64,000 nucleotides of DNA from Isoperla grammatica (Eukaryota; Arthropoda; Insecta; Plecoptera; Perlodidae): NCBI GenBank assembly GCA_945910005.1, contig OX246743.1:37937461-38001460 (forward strand), given 5' to 3'. The notes beneath the pieces were generated by a model that saw only the letters and a program-made list of their open reading frames with translations, was not told the DNA's origin and searched no databases. The number at the start of each line of letters is the position of its first letter. The first letter of the stretch is position 1. Position numbers and translations under genes: made by a program. Below are positions 52,543 through 64,000 of the stretch, in pieces.

Positions 52543-55500
52543 GACCGCGTGGAGTTATGATGAGTTAGTCAACTTATGACTAAATATCCCGTGATAGCGA
52601 ATGAAAGAAACGTTAACTGAGACTAGGATTCGAACCTAGAACCTCTCACTCATCTACAGGTGTTTTTGCTGTCGAGCTTTACCAAGAGATGTTACAAACC
52701 AATTCACAGATTCATAACATGAACGAAAACCAGAACAGTTGCATTCAGCACGCTCTCGCGGTGAGACAAAGTACTAGAATGCGTTATGAGTGTGAAGCAG
52801 CTAGTTTGCATTTCACCGCTTTTCTATTCTTTGTGTCGTCAATGATAAGTCCACGCAACTTCATAATTGTGTTATTACACACGCAGGGAGTTTTGTATAA
52901 AGGATTGTCTCAGTTCTGTTCTCTCAGCATTGAACAATAAAAACAAACACAATAGTATCCTAAAATAAATACACTCAGGTTGTATAATATAACAATTTAT
53001 TTTCTCTCTAAATAATTTATCTACATAAATATTTGGTGATGGTTAAAACATAATATAATATGGATGATTTGAGATCAGATCAAAATGTCTATATGCAAAG
53101 CTTTTGTTTATGTTTTCGAATATAAAATATATTTTCTCGCAACTCATTAAACATTGCAAATACTCTCGACTATCAGTCGTTTATCTTGAAACACTGAATA
53201 TCCAAAGGTGATTTGCTTGAACTAAGATAACCATAAGTTAAAGCTTTAAATTAGAATCAAGAAATAAGTACATTCTATATAAAAAAGAAAGATTACCAGT
53301 AATATTAAAACTTGAACGTTCGTCACACGGGAAAGTTAGAAAAGTAAAAAGAGAAAAAGTTATTCTATAGAAGTGTAGACGTGTCGCTTACAGAACTGTG
53401 CACAACTTGCTATCACACTTGGAAGTTGAAGAATGGAAAGAACGAGTACTCTCTAAACCCGCACTCTATCCGATGAGAGATAGGTGGAAAGTAAAGAGTT
53501 GATCAAGATTTCATGAGGTGTATTTGCAGATTGTCGACTGACAGAAAGAAGTATTATATAACATTTCATTGACAAGGTGGCTGTGACTGTAGATTAGCTA
53601 CCTCACGCTGCAAGATCTATAGTTGCTATCAATCGCCGTAAAAGTGCATTTTAGTTCCGTAGAAACGTCAGCAGGTATCGCCACGCGCGTTCATTTCATT
53701 TTTCCTCATAACTTTTCGAATCCTGTGTGACGACAACGAAAAGCTATTTTTCTCTCCGCTCTTCCCTCTTACTCTTTCCCTTCTCCGTCTAACGGACGCT
53801 AAGTGAAACGAATGTATTTTGATAACATCACAAGAATGCTACACAATACTGAAAAAGTGGAAACTCTGAGAAGAGTGTAAAGTAAATGATAATCGTGATT
53901 TTATGTGAACGAAAGATTATGTGATAAACGTTTCTTATATTTACAACTGTTGTTAGGACTATTTTCTTGTAACTCCTCCAACGCCAAAATAACATCTCTT
54001 TTAGTTCTCACAATACCACATTGAACTCAATTCCACGTGTTCAATTATGTGTCGAGTTCTGGCGATATGTCTAAACCACTTCATTTCACACTATTTTGAT
54101 ATTGGCCGTAGTTTTTGCTCTTAGTAAACGCATGTGTCATCTCATAAGAAAAAGATGTATCATATAATATAACCTTACAGAAACCGAGGAAAATAAGGGC
54201 ATTTAGTGATATCGTTTTAAAGGAGAACCTTATCAATATCTCATAAATAAATGCTGTTTTAATATAAGGATTATTTTAGCCATAAGTGTATCTTATCGTA
54301 TGAATGGTACCAGCAAAAAGAGGTATAATATTCATTTATAATAATTGTAATGCTTTTTATAATAATATTGGTAAACGTTTGATGCACTTGGTAATTAACA
54401 AAGTTGTTTGATTATTGTTATTTTGTGTAACACCATGCAAGGATGTCGGTTAGAGTATAGTAAAGATATTGTATGTTAAATTTAATCGTTGTAAATGCTG
54501 TGATTGATAACTTGGTGAAAATTATTATAAATGTGATTTTCACGTTAAATATGATGCTCTGTAACAGCTGTTCCTTAGTTACAGTTGCTCGTTATGAAGA
54601 ATAAGTCAGTGTAAAGATTGAACTGATTTATTATATAAATGTATAGCTTGCAGGAATCCAGTGTTATAAATGCACCTATGCCTTGAAACCCCACGAACCC
54701 ACGAACAAGGCTTAAAATATATAATTTCGAACCGTAGGCTACAAATAATGACAACTAAGCTAATTGAAATCATCATTTCTCGAACATCAGATATATTTTA
54801 CGTTCATAAATACACATGCAAAGTAAATATTATGAAATACGTTCGAATAAATTATATAATACAAGTTTTCTGATGTCCTGGAAGCGATTATACAATCTGT
54901 GTTGTTGATACTATTTGTTTTTTTCCTATTTTTGTATAAAATCTATATTCAACAAGTATTGATTACGTTTATAACCATAAACAAAACACAAATGTATGAT
55001 TCATTAATTTCCCATATTTAGAAGAAGGTGTATGTATTATATATTTCCCGTGAATAAAGATTGCGATTCGATAAAACGCATGCCCATCACTTTCTTCCCG
55101 TTTGAATTATTATTAAATTGATCAAGCCATATGTTTATTGTTGTCTTAATGCCCATAACGTTTCATTGTGTTGTATGTCTCTGGTTCTTGTATAGTCGTT
55201 ACCACTATTATGGATTTGTCATTGACAATAATATATCAATAAAAATACCGGTTGAAGAAAGTAAACGACTAACTTATTTGAAAACGAATCGTTTTTTCAC
55301 GACCACGTGACTGCCAATTTTAATATCAATTTCAGTATCCTCATTTTATTGGCATTGCCGGTTTATTTTCTTTAGAAATTAAATGACAATTTAAATTAAT
55401 ATTGAGAATATTACAAGATCTGAGACTGAATACATACATAATATGAATATATTTCATTATTTTATATTATTTTGTGGCAGTTATTGTGCCGGTATATTTT

Positions 55501-57689
55501 GTTATGCCTACGCACTTTATGAGTTTTTATCTATATTACTGGTCTAAGGTTTTTATTGGCTATCTTGTCTTAAGCGGTACGTTAAATTAAAATCATAGAT
55601 TTTAAGTAAGTAGCATTATTTCATGTGATTGCCTTCCAAAGAAGAGTTGTCAGATGCTAACATTTTAACAGACATAGTATAAGATACTGATTGAGACATT
55701 TATAAGAATAAATAATGTGATACATATTCATTATTGTATTGAGAACAGTGTATTATGTGTCATTCATTAAACACTACAGTTTGGTTATGAATATACTGTG
55801 AATTTCGTATTAATCCATTCTCAATGATTTTTAATACAATTGGATTTGGAGATACTAAGATCATATTTTCTAATAGATTCACATTATGCTTTGCAGATTT
55901 GACACTGTAAAATATATATTTAACATAACAATAAATACTGACAGTTTGAATAATTCTAAACGTTCAGTTTTTATAGCATCCTGGGGAACATAATCACACA
56001 GGTAGGACACGTTGATAAAGATATAAAATCATATAATTTAGCTCGAAAAGGGTAAAATAACATATATACCTGGAAATATTTCTGGATTTTTCGTGGAACA
56101 AATATATATGCAAATAATTGTCGGCTAAAATGTATTGTTCATCCGAAGCAAAATATTTGTTGATTTTCTGGGTATCTTCTTTCGACAATATGATGCATTT
56201 TCCATGTATCTGCTGTGATTCACTTTTATAGTTGTCGTATTACGTTGTTAAACGGAACAGTATGTAAGTACAGTCAAGACTGATAAACGTGGTACAATGT
56301 CCAAACAACACATATTAATTTTATGGTGCATATCCGAGCTGGTACTGATCACTTCCACAGTTAAACACGTCATTATGCAGGCTCACACGTTTGTTTCAAG
56401 AATGAGAACAGAGTAGCACAAAAAAAAGATCGTTTTATTAAAAATATGCTATCTTTCTATCTATGATTGAATGTTTTTGTATAAATAGAAACACGTACAG
56501 AATGGTGTAGATATATTTCGTTTAAATTATGAATACATGGAAGGGTAGATAAATATATTTCTGCGTAAGTTAGCAAGGTCCAGCCTTGTAAGCGAAATAA
56601 AGTAACTCTTTTGGAATCTCCACAGCTGCAGTTGCAAAGCCTGAAATATCATCCGGACAGTTGAGCGTCCCACTTGTGAATAAGTTATTGCGTATACAGC
56701 GCTGTCATACCATTTTCCAACCCCAACATTTATACGGGCCTATGAAGGCAGTGTTAATACCGACATTTAGAGTAGAGGGATTTTTTAGCATTGGGGTCGA
56801 ACAGGGTGCTTTACATGCAGATGAGGAAGGGGTGTTTGACTCTCAATTTGATGTTGGCGTTACGGTTGTGTGTCACCCTACCCTGCGAATACCCTATTGC
56901 TGTAGGTTATAATTGCTTTAAAATTCTCAAAAGACTAAACCGAAATATTCTCTGTCCTAATATAAATATGTACGGTTTCAGATGTTCTTATTTCAATGTG
57001 AAATGTCAGTTGCAACAGCACATAAATAAGAACATTTGAAAAACTGCAATATCAATTGGAACATAGAAACATCATACCACAAAGAATATAGTGACAATTT
57101 TACGATATTTTAAAGCATTTTAAGTTTTAACATAAAAAAATGGAGGGTAGGTTCACTTATTCTCTTACTGCGTACATATTTACATCACGAAGTGTATTGT
57201 GCAGTGAAGGAATACATATATCTCCTCATAATGCCAATATTCTTTGAGAGTCAGCCAATAATACATTTCTCATCTACAAGTTATTTACGTTTTTGGAGTT
57301 GGGTAATAACTCAATAATGTACCCCCAGAATGTCCCGCATAACAGTATCTTCATGCGCAGTTATGAATGTTGGCATTAGAGGGACAAAATGGTCGTGATT
57401 TACATTGCCAGAATGGATGAAGAAGCCTTCAGGTCAGATATTGTTTATTACAGATTCAGTCATTGCTTTAAATTGCGTGATGCCTTTCGTGGATATAATG
57501 CATATCCATTAATTATGCGTTTTTTCTTTGTAATTAAGTTATCAAACTGTTTCCTATCAGTACGATACTTATGCCTAGATTTAACAGTTCATAAATTGAC
57601 AATTAAGGAAAGATTCGAGAATCCGAATAAGTGCATTATTGGAGACCATTACGTAGAGACTTTGACGTAGCCCCTTCCATTATTCACTG
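52543..57689. other. Intergenic AT-rich spacer, 3' of gene C
   Basis: Over 5 kb without a recognised gene. A tRNA-like T arm (CTAGGATTCGAACCTAG) lies at 52624-52640 within a minus-strand pseudo-tRNA of about 70 bases that lacks a pairing acceptor stem. Nothing else stands out. Confidence 0.4.
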
Positions 57690-57695
57690 TTTATT
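57690..57695 (-). terminator. Candidate poly(A) signal of gene C
   Basis: AATAAA on the minus strand (in the context CAATAAACAG), about 70 bases past the end of the 75-bp array. If used, the gene C 3' UTR contains the whole 4.8-kb array. Confidence 0.4.
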
Positions 57696-57763
57696 GTTTA
57701 TGGTGTCCATAGCAATGTGTGCCTTGCATTGGAAATGGGATAAAGAAAACAGACAACACTGAA

Positions 57764-60700
57764 TTGATCCACATCGTAGTGTCTGGTATCTGGTGGTAGA
57801 TGCCAGGCTGGTGGTTCTATTCCCTGTCTACGTAGGCCTTGATCCACATCGTAGTGTCTGGTATCTGGTGGTAGATGCCAGGCCGGTGGTTCTATTCCCT
57901 GTCTACGTAGGCCTTGATCCACATCGTAGTGTCTGGTATCTGGTGGTAGATGCCAGGCCGGTGGTTCTATTCCCTGTCTACGTAGGCCTTGATCCACATC
58001 GTAGTGTCTGGTATCTGGTGGTAGATGCCAGGCTGGTGGTTCTATTCCCTGTCTACGTAGGCCTTGATCCACATCGTAGTGTCTGGTATCTGGTGGTAGA
58101 TGCCAGGCTGGTGGTTCTATTCCCTGTCTACGTAGGCCTTGATCCACATCGTAGTGTCTGGTATCTGGTGGTAGATGCCAGGCCGGTGGTTCTATTCCCT
58201 GTCTACGTAGGCCTTGATCCACATCGTAGTGTCTGGTATCTGGTGGTAGATGCCAGGCTGGTGGTTCTATTCCCTGTCTACGTAGGCCTTGATCCACATC
58301 GTAGTGTCTGGTATCTGGTGGTAGATGCCAGGCTGGTGGTTCTATTCCCTGTCTACGTAGGCCTTGATCCACATCGTAGTGTCTGGTATCTGGTGGTAGA
58401 TGCCAGGCTGGTGGTGCTATTCCCTGTCTACGTAGGCCTTGATCCACATCGTAGTGTCTGGTATCTGGTGGTAGATGCCAGGCTGGTGGTTCTATTCCCT
58501 GTCTACGTAGGCCTTGATCCACATCGTAGTGTCTGGTATCTGGTGGTAGATGCCAGGCTGGTGGTTCTATTCCCTGTCTACGTAGGCCTTGATCCACATC
58601 GTAGTGTCTGGTGGTAGATGTCAGGCTGGTGGTTCTATTCCCTGTCTACGTAGGCCTTGATCCACATCGTAGTGTCTGGTATCTGCTGGTAGATGCCAGG
58701 CTGGTGGTTCTATTCCCTGTCTACGTAGGCCTTGATCCACATCGTAGTGTCAGGTATCTGGTGGTAGATGCCAGGCTGGTGGTTCTATTCCCTGTCTACG
58801 TAGGCCTTGATCCACATCGTAGTGTCTGGTATCTGGTGGTAGATGCCAGGCTGGTGGTTCTATTCCCTGTCTACGTAGGCCTTGATCCACATCGTAGTGT
58901 CTGGTATCTGGTGGTAGATGCCAGGCCGGTGGTTCTATTCCCTGTCTACGTAGGCCTTGATCCACATCGTAGTGTCTGGTATCTGGTGGTAGATGCCAGG
59001 CTGGTGGTTCTATTCCCTGTCTACGTAGGCCTTGATCCACATCGTAGTGTCTGGTATCTGGTGGTAGATGCCAGGCTGGTGGTTCTATTCCCTGTCTACG
59101 TAGGCCTTGATCCACATCGTAGTGTCTGGTATCTGGTGGTAGATGCCAGGCTGGTGGTGCTATTCCCTGTCTACGTAGGCCTTGATCCACATCGTAGTGT
59201 CTGGTATCTGGTGGTAGATGCCAGGCTGGTGGTTCTATTCCCTGTCTACGTAGGCCTTGATCCACATCGTAGTGTCTGGTATCTGGTGGTAGATGCCAGG
59301 CTGGTGGTTCTATTCCCTGTCTACGTAGGCCTTGATCCACATCGTAGTGTCTGGTGGTAGATGTCAGGCTGGTGGTTCTATTCCCTGTCTACGTAGGCCT
59401 TGATCCACATCGTAGTGTCTGGTATCTGCTGGTAGATGCCAGGCTGGTGGTTCTATTCCCTGTCTACGTAGGCCTTGATCCACATCGTAGTGTCAGGTAT
59501 CTGGTGGTAGATGCCAGGCTGGTGGTTCTATTCCCTGTCTACGTAGGCCTTGATCCACATCGTAGTGTCAGGTATCTGGTGGTAGATGCCAGGCTGGTGG
59601 TTCTATTCCCTGTCTACGTAGGCCTTGATCCACATCGTAGTGTCTGGTATCTGGTGGTAGATGCCAGGCTGGTGGTTCTATTCCCTGTCTACGTAGGCCT
59701 TGATCCACATCGTAGTGTCTGGTATCTGGTGGTAGATGCCAGGCTGGTGGTTCTATTCCCTGTCTACGTAGGCCTTGATCCACATCGTAGTGTCTGGTAT
59801 CTGGTGGTAGATGCCAGGCCGGTGGTTCTATTCCCTGTCTACGTAGGCCTTGATCCACATCGTAGTGTCTGGTATCTGGTGGTAGATGCCAGGCTGGTGG
59901 TTCTATTCCCTGTCTACGTAGGCCTTGATCCACATCGTAGTGTCTGGTATCTGGTGGTAGATGCCAGGCTGGTGGTTCTATTCCCTGTCTACTTAGGCCT
60001 TGATCCACATCGTAGTGTCTGGTATCTGGTGGTAGATGCCAGGCTGGTGGTGCTATTCCCTGTCTACGTAGGCCTTGATCCACATCGTAGTGTCTGGTAT
60101 CTGGTGGTAGATGCCAGGCTGGTGGTTCTATTCCCTGTCTACGTAGGCCTTGATCCACATCGTAGTGTCTGGTATCTGGTGGTAGATGCCAGGCTGGTGG
60201 TTCTATTCCCTGTCTACGTAGGCCTTGATCCACATCGTAGTGTCTGGTGGTAGATGTCAGGCTGGTGGTTCTATTCCCTGTCTACGTAGGCCTTGATCCA
60301 CATCGTAGTGTCTGGTATCTGCTGGTAGATGCCAGGCTGGTGGTTCTATTCCCTGTCTACGTAGGCCTTGATCCACATCGTAGTGTCAGGTATCTGGTGG
60401 TAGATGCCAGGCTGGTGGTTCTATTCCCTGTCTACGTAGGCCTTGATCCACATCGTAGTGTCAGGTATCTGGTGGTAGATGCCAGGCTGGTGGTTCTATT
60501 CCCTGTCTACGTAGGCCTTGATCCACATCGTAGTGTCTGGTATCTGGTGGTAGATGCCAGGCAGGTGGTTCTATTCCCTGTCTACGTAGGCCTTGATCCA
60601 CATCGTAGTGTCTGGTATCTGGTGGTAGATGCCAGGCTGGTGGTTCTATTCCCTGTCTACGTAGGCCTTGATCCACATCGTAGTGTCTGGTATCTGGTGG

Positions 60701-62573
60701 TAGATGCCAGGCTGGTGGTTCTATTCCCTGTCTACGTAGGCCTTGATCCACATCGTAGTGTCTGGTATCTGGTGGTAGATGCCAGGCTGGTGGTTCTATT
60801 CCCTGTCTACGTAGGCCTTGATCCACATCGTAGTGTCTGGTATCTGGTGGTAGATGCCAGGCTAATGGTTCTATTCCCTGTCTACGTAGGCCTTGATCCA
60901 CATCGTAGTGTCTGGTATCTGGTGGTAGATGCCAGGTTGGTGGTTCTATTCCCTTTCCACGTAGGCCTTGATCCACATCGTAGTGTCTGGTATCTAGTGG
61001 TAGATAGGCAGGTGGTTCTATTCCCTGTCTACGTAGGCCTTGATCCACATCGTAGTGTCTGGTATCTGGTGGTAGATGCCAGGCTGGTGGTTCTATTCCC
61101 TGTCTACGTAGGCCTTGATCCACATCGTAGTGTCTGGTATCTGGTGGTAGATGCCAGGCTGGTGGTTCTATTCCCTGTCTACGTAGGCCTTGATCCACAT
61201 CGTAGTGTCTGGTATCTGGTGGTAGATGCCAGGCTGGTGGTTCTATTCCCTGTCTACGTAGGCCTTGATCCACATCGTAGTGTCTGGTATCTGGTGGTAG
61301 ATGCCAGGCTGGTGGTTCTATTCCCTGTCTACGTAGGCCTTGATCCACATCGTAGTGTCTGGTATCTGGTGGTAGATGCCAGGCTGGTGGTTCTATTCCC
61401 TGTCTACGTAGGCCTTGATCCACATCGTAGTGTCTGGTATCTGGTGGTAGATGCCAGGCTGGTGGTTCTATTCCCTGTCTACGTAGGCCTTGATCCACAT
61501 CGTAGTGTCTGATATCTGGTGGTAGATGCCAGGCTGGTGGTTCTATTCCCTGTCTACGTAGGCCTTGATCCACATCGTAGTGTCTGGTATCTGGTGGTAG
61601 ATGCCAGGCTGGTGGTTCTATTCCCTGTCTACGTAGGCCTTGATCCACATCGTAGTGTCTGGTGGTAGATGCCAGGCTGGTGGTTCTATTCCCTGTCTAC
61701 GTAGGCCTTGATCCACATCGTAGTGTCTGGTATCTGGTGGTAGATGCCAGGCTGGTGGTTCTATTCCCTGTCTACGTAGGCCTTGATCCACATCGTAGTG
61801 TCTGGTATCTGGTGGTAGATGCCAGGCTGGTGGTTCTATTCCCTGTCTACGTAGGACTTGATCCACATCGTAGTGTCTGGTATCTGGTGTACATATATCA
61901 GGCTGGTGGTTCTATTCCCTGTCTACGTAGGCCTTGATCCACATCGTAGTGTCAGGTATCTGGTGGTAGATGCCAGGCTGGTGGTTCTATTCCCTGTCTA
62001 CGTAGGCCTTGATCCACATCGTAGTGTCAGGTATCTGGTGGTAGATGCCAGGCTGGTGGTTCTATTCCCTGTCTACGTAGGCCTTGATCCACATCGTAGT
62101 GTCTGGTATCTGGTGGTAGATGCCAGGCTGGTGGTTCTATTCCCTGTCTACGTAGGCCTTGATCCACATCGTAGTGTCTGGTGTCTGGTGGTAGATACCA
62201 GGCTGTTGGTTCTATTCCCTGTCTACGTAGGCCTTGATCCACATCGTAGTGTCTGGTATCTGGTGGTAGATGCCAGGCTGGTGGTTCTATTCCCTGTCTA
62301 CGTAGGCCTTGATCCACATCGTAGTGTCTGGTATCTGGTGGTAGATGCCAGGCTGGTGGTTCTATTCCCTGTCTACGTAGGCCTTGATCCACATCGTAGT
62401 GTCTGGTATCTGTTGGTGGATGTCAGGCTGGTGGTTCTATTCCCTGTCTACGTAGGCCTTGATCCACATCGTAGTGTCTGGTATCTGGTGGTAGATGCCA
62501 GGCTGGTGGTTCTATTCCCTGTCTACGTAGGCCTTGATCCACATCGTAGTGTCAGGTATCTGGTGGTAGATGC
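57764..62573 (-). repeat. 75-bp minisatellite (about 64 copies) derived from a serine-protease terminal exon
   Basis: Head-to-tail units of exactly 75 bases, nearly identical. Read on the minus strand each unit is the last 22 codons of gene C (QPGIYHQIPDTTMWIKAYVD, then RE), the stop TAG and AACCAC. The right-most unit is the functional end of the gene C exon. Variant units of 68 bases (loss of TATCTGG) occur near 58607, 59350, 60243 and 61658, and one 3-base-shorter unit near 61003. Shared variant orders show 743- and 893-base higher-order blocks. Long open frames on both strands across the array are artefacts of a repeat length divisible by three. Confidence 0.97.
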
Positions 62574-62673
62574 CAGGTTGATGATCGACTGCGCAACCGA
62601 AGCCGGCGCTTGTGATGCCTGCTAGGGTCCATCGGCCGTCCTGGTACACGATAAGGGGACCGCCACTGTCGCC
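62512..62673 (-). CDS. Gene C terminal exon: C-terminus of a chymotrypsin-fold serine protease
   Basis: 54 codons including stop, after a TTTCTCACCAG acceptor (AG at 62674-62675), phase 0. It encodes GDSGGPLIVYQDGRW, then LAGITSAGFGCAVD, QPGIYHQI and MWIKAYVDRE-stop. GDSGGP contains catalytic Ser195 and the oxyanion hole. TSAGFGC and QPGIY correspond to the 214-220 and 225-228 walls of the S1 pocket, with Gly216 and Gly226 kept, so the pocket should be open. Residue 189, which sets specificity, and the catalytic His and Asp are in exons beyond the right edge. Unusual points: position 215 is Ala instead of the usual Trp, and the Cys after GGPL (C201) is absent, so the C136-C201 bridge is missing. 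The helix at the end is the standard family terminus. The final 22 codons and stop are the source of the adjacent 75-bp array. Confidence 0.95.
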   Translation of the reverse strand, partial: GDSGGPLIVYQDGRWTLAGITSAGFGCAVDHQPGIYHQIPDTTMWIKAYVDRE

Positions 62674-63340
62674 CTGGTGAGAAACAACACACACTGTAGT
62701 TATCGACAATAAACAGAGACTGCGTGCATTCTGGTGGCAACAAAATGAACTAATACAGAGGTGTTGGTTGACTGACACTAACATGGCGAAGCCAATGGTA
62801 GAGCTAAAGTGCTTTATCTTGACAGTTTTAGTGATCAAATGACAGAAACAAAGTGAATTTAGAATTTGAGGTACTTAGTTCAAAGATGGAGATTGGAATC
62901 GTTTGGTAAAGAAAAGTAAAACAAATTTCATATTTAATAGATTTTCGAGAATTAAATAAAATTGTTTTTACTCTGTAAAAAGCTTTAGTTATACAAATAT
63001 CGGCTTTGAATTCGTTTTTCTATGACGAAAACAAAGGGAGTTACGAGTGTAGTAATGTTAACAAAGTATCTTCTACTCTTACAATGGAATTTGAAGGTGT
63101 ATCGGCTTGAGTTCTCTCACATTTAAATCATAATTAATTACAGATGTATTTATAAAAGTCACCTCGCATATTCAGTTATAAATAACATCCTACTGGAAGT
63201 ATTGCAACAGAAAGTATATTATACGGAACGGAAGGAAGAGTAAGGGGTTGGTAAATTTGGAAAACATTTACGACCTCGAATATTATCAGTGTCTTCAACT
63301 CTATATTGAACAAACTTTAGTAAAACAATGAGAATCCTGT
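62674..63340. other. Gene C last intron
   Basis: AT-rich intron sequence upstream (minus sense) of the terminal exon; no second protease exon is visible before the window ends. Confidence 0.5.
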
Positions 63341-63622
63341 TATCGTGGTGGGCAGGTTTGCGTGCTATGGTGATCCAGTGATCTATGCCGGCGGAAGCGT
63401 ATGCTTCTGGTAGGGCCAACCTAGCCAGACAGGTCGAGGTGGAGAAGCCAGACGAAATGCAATCCACATCGTCCCCACTCAATTTTCCACCCCTTCCTCT
63501 TGCCTTCCCGCCCTCCTACTTGTCCCTTTCCTCCAAATAGCCTCGTATTTCATATTTTCATCTTCATATTTCACCCACTCATCTTCTCGATTAGCCAAGT
63601 TGCAAAAATATGAGACGTTAAG
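63341..63622 (+). mobile_element. Retroposon family 3 copy, interrupted by a MITE
   Basis: ATCGTGGTGGGCAGGTTTGC, GGCGGAAGCGTATGCTTC, CAGACAGGTCGAGGTGGAG, GACGAAATGCAATCCACATC, a C/T-rich middle and CGATTAGCCAAGTTGCAAAA. It stops at GACGTTAAG, where a MITE is inserted; the expected continuation (GTTAAGCC) resumes at 63993. Confidence 0.82.
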
Positions 63623-63992
63623 AGCGAAGGGTAGTTTCTACGTCAAAAACCGCAGAAAATGTTCATTATTAAATTATATCTCAAGATTACAACAAGAAAT
63701 CGAAAATCTAAATCAGCAGGGCACTGTGCTTTGGTAAGCCATACAGACTGAATAAAATATTATAACCATTAGCGTAGTATTTTGACTATAATTTGATCAT
63801 TAGTAATAAAATTATATATTTATAAAAAACATACTAATGATTATATAAGTCACAACTTAGAGCATTCATTGTGTAGGGCTTACTAAACCACAGTGCGCTG
63901 TTCATTCAGATTTTCGATTTCGAAGCCCATTCTTGTGATATAATTTAAAAATGATTTTTTTTGCGGTTTTTGACGTAGAAGTATCCTTCCCT
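63623..63992. mobile_element. Foldback MITE with 6-bp target duplication
   Basis: 370 bp with imperfect inverted arms over most of the length. The ends share TTCTACGTCAAAAACCGCA, and sub-terminal GAAATCGAAAATCT pairs with AGATTTTCGATTTC. It is flanked by GTTAAG (63617-63622 and 63993-63998) and inserted in a family 3 retroposon. No open frame. Confidence 0.85.
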
Positions 63993-64000
63993 GTTAAGCC

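Noticed and set aside
52613..52685. tRNA gene on the minus strand
   Set aside because: Only the T arm pairs well; acceptor and D stems do not, so it is treated as a pseudo-tRNA fragment.
57764..62573. CRISPR array
   Set aside because: Units are contiguous and identical with no unique spacers; eukaryotic context; unit traced to a protease exon.
57698..62625. Long open frames (200-421 codons) on both strands across the 75-bp array
   Set aside because: The unit is divisible by three, so any stop-free frame stays open for the whole array. In the true coding frame every unit contains TAG. The peptides (VVDARLVVLFPVYVGL-type and RRQGIEPPAWHLPPDT-type) are frame shadows of the protease end.

Overview
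This is an AT-rich, intron- and repeat-dominated eukaryotic window, most likely from an arthropod and probably an insect. The reasons are secreted serine-protease genes with a clip-type six-cysteine knot, very long introns, tRNA-derived SINEs, many short foldback transposons and a Ty3/gypsy-type LTR element. I cannot name the order. Coding sequence is only about 2.4% of the window, and every exon I can support is on the minus strand.

Layout, read in the direction of transcription (right to left). (1) At 62512-62673 lies the last coding exon of a chymotrypsin-fold serine protease (gene C), carrying the catalytic Ser motif GDSGGP. The rest of gene C lies beyond the right edge. Directly downstream, a 75-bp tandem array of about 64 copies (57764-62573) is built from the last 22 codons plus the stop codon of that exon. 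A poly(A) signal follows at 57690-57695. (2) 34666-39000 and beyond to 57.6 kb is exon-poor DNA with mobile elements, satellites and a large mirror repeat. (3) Two exons at 34510-34660 (signal peptide) and 27510-27737 (gene A) join in frame. (4) A second signal-peptide exon at 15066-15795 (gene B) is followed by a clip-like knot exon (7615-7797) and a Pro/Asn/Gln-repeat exon (1081-1773). All five of these exons have phase-1 junctions, so A and B may be alternative 5' ends of one secreted protease gene whose catalytic domain lies left of base 1.

The introns and spacers hold at least two SINE-like families, a third retroposon family with an (ATCA)n tail, and six or more foldback/MITE families, some with clear target-site duplications. 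They also hold a recent non-autonomous LTR element with two apparently identical 403-bp LTRs, satellites of about 110, 115, 176 and 330 bp, and many unusually long poly(G)/poly(C) runs.

The most striking observation is that two separate tandem arrays have each amplified the edge of a protease-gene exon. One copies a splice acceptor with the start of its exon (1706-2445). The other copies the end of a reading frame with its stop codon (57764-62573). All coordinates and joins were read by eye; no alignment or splice-site program was run.
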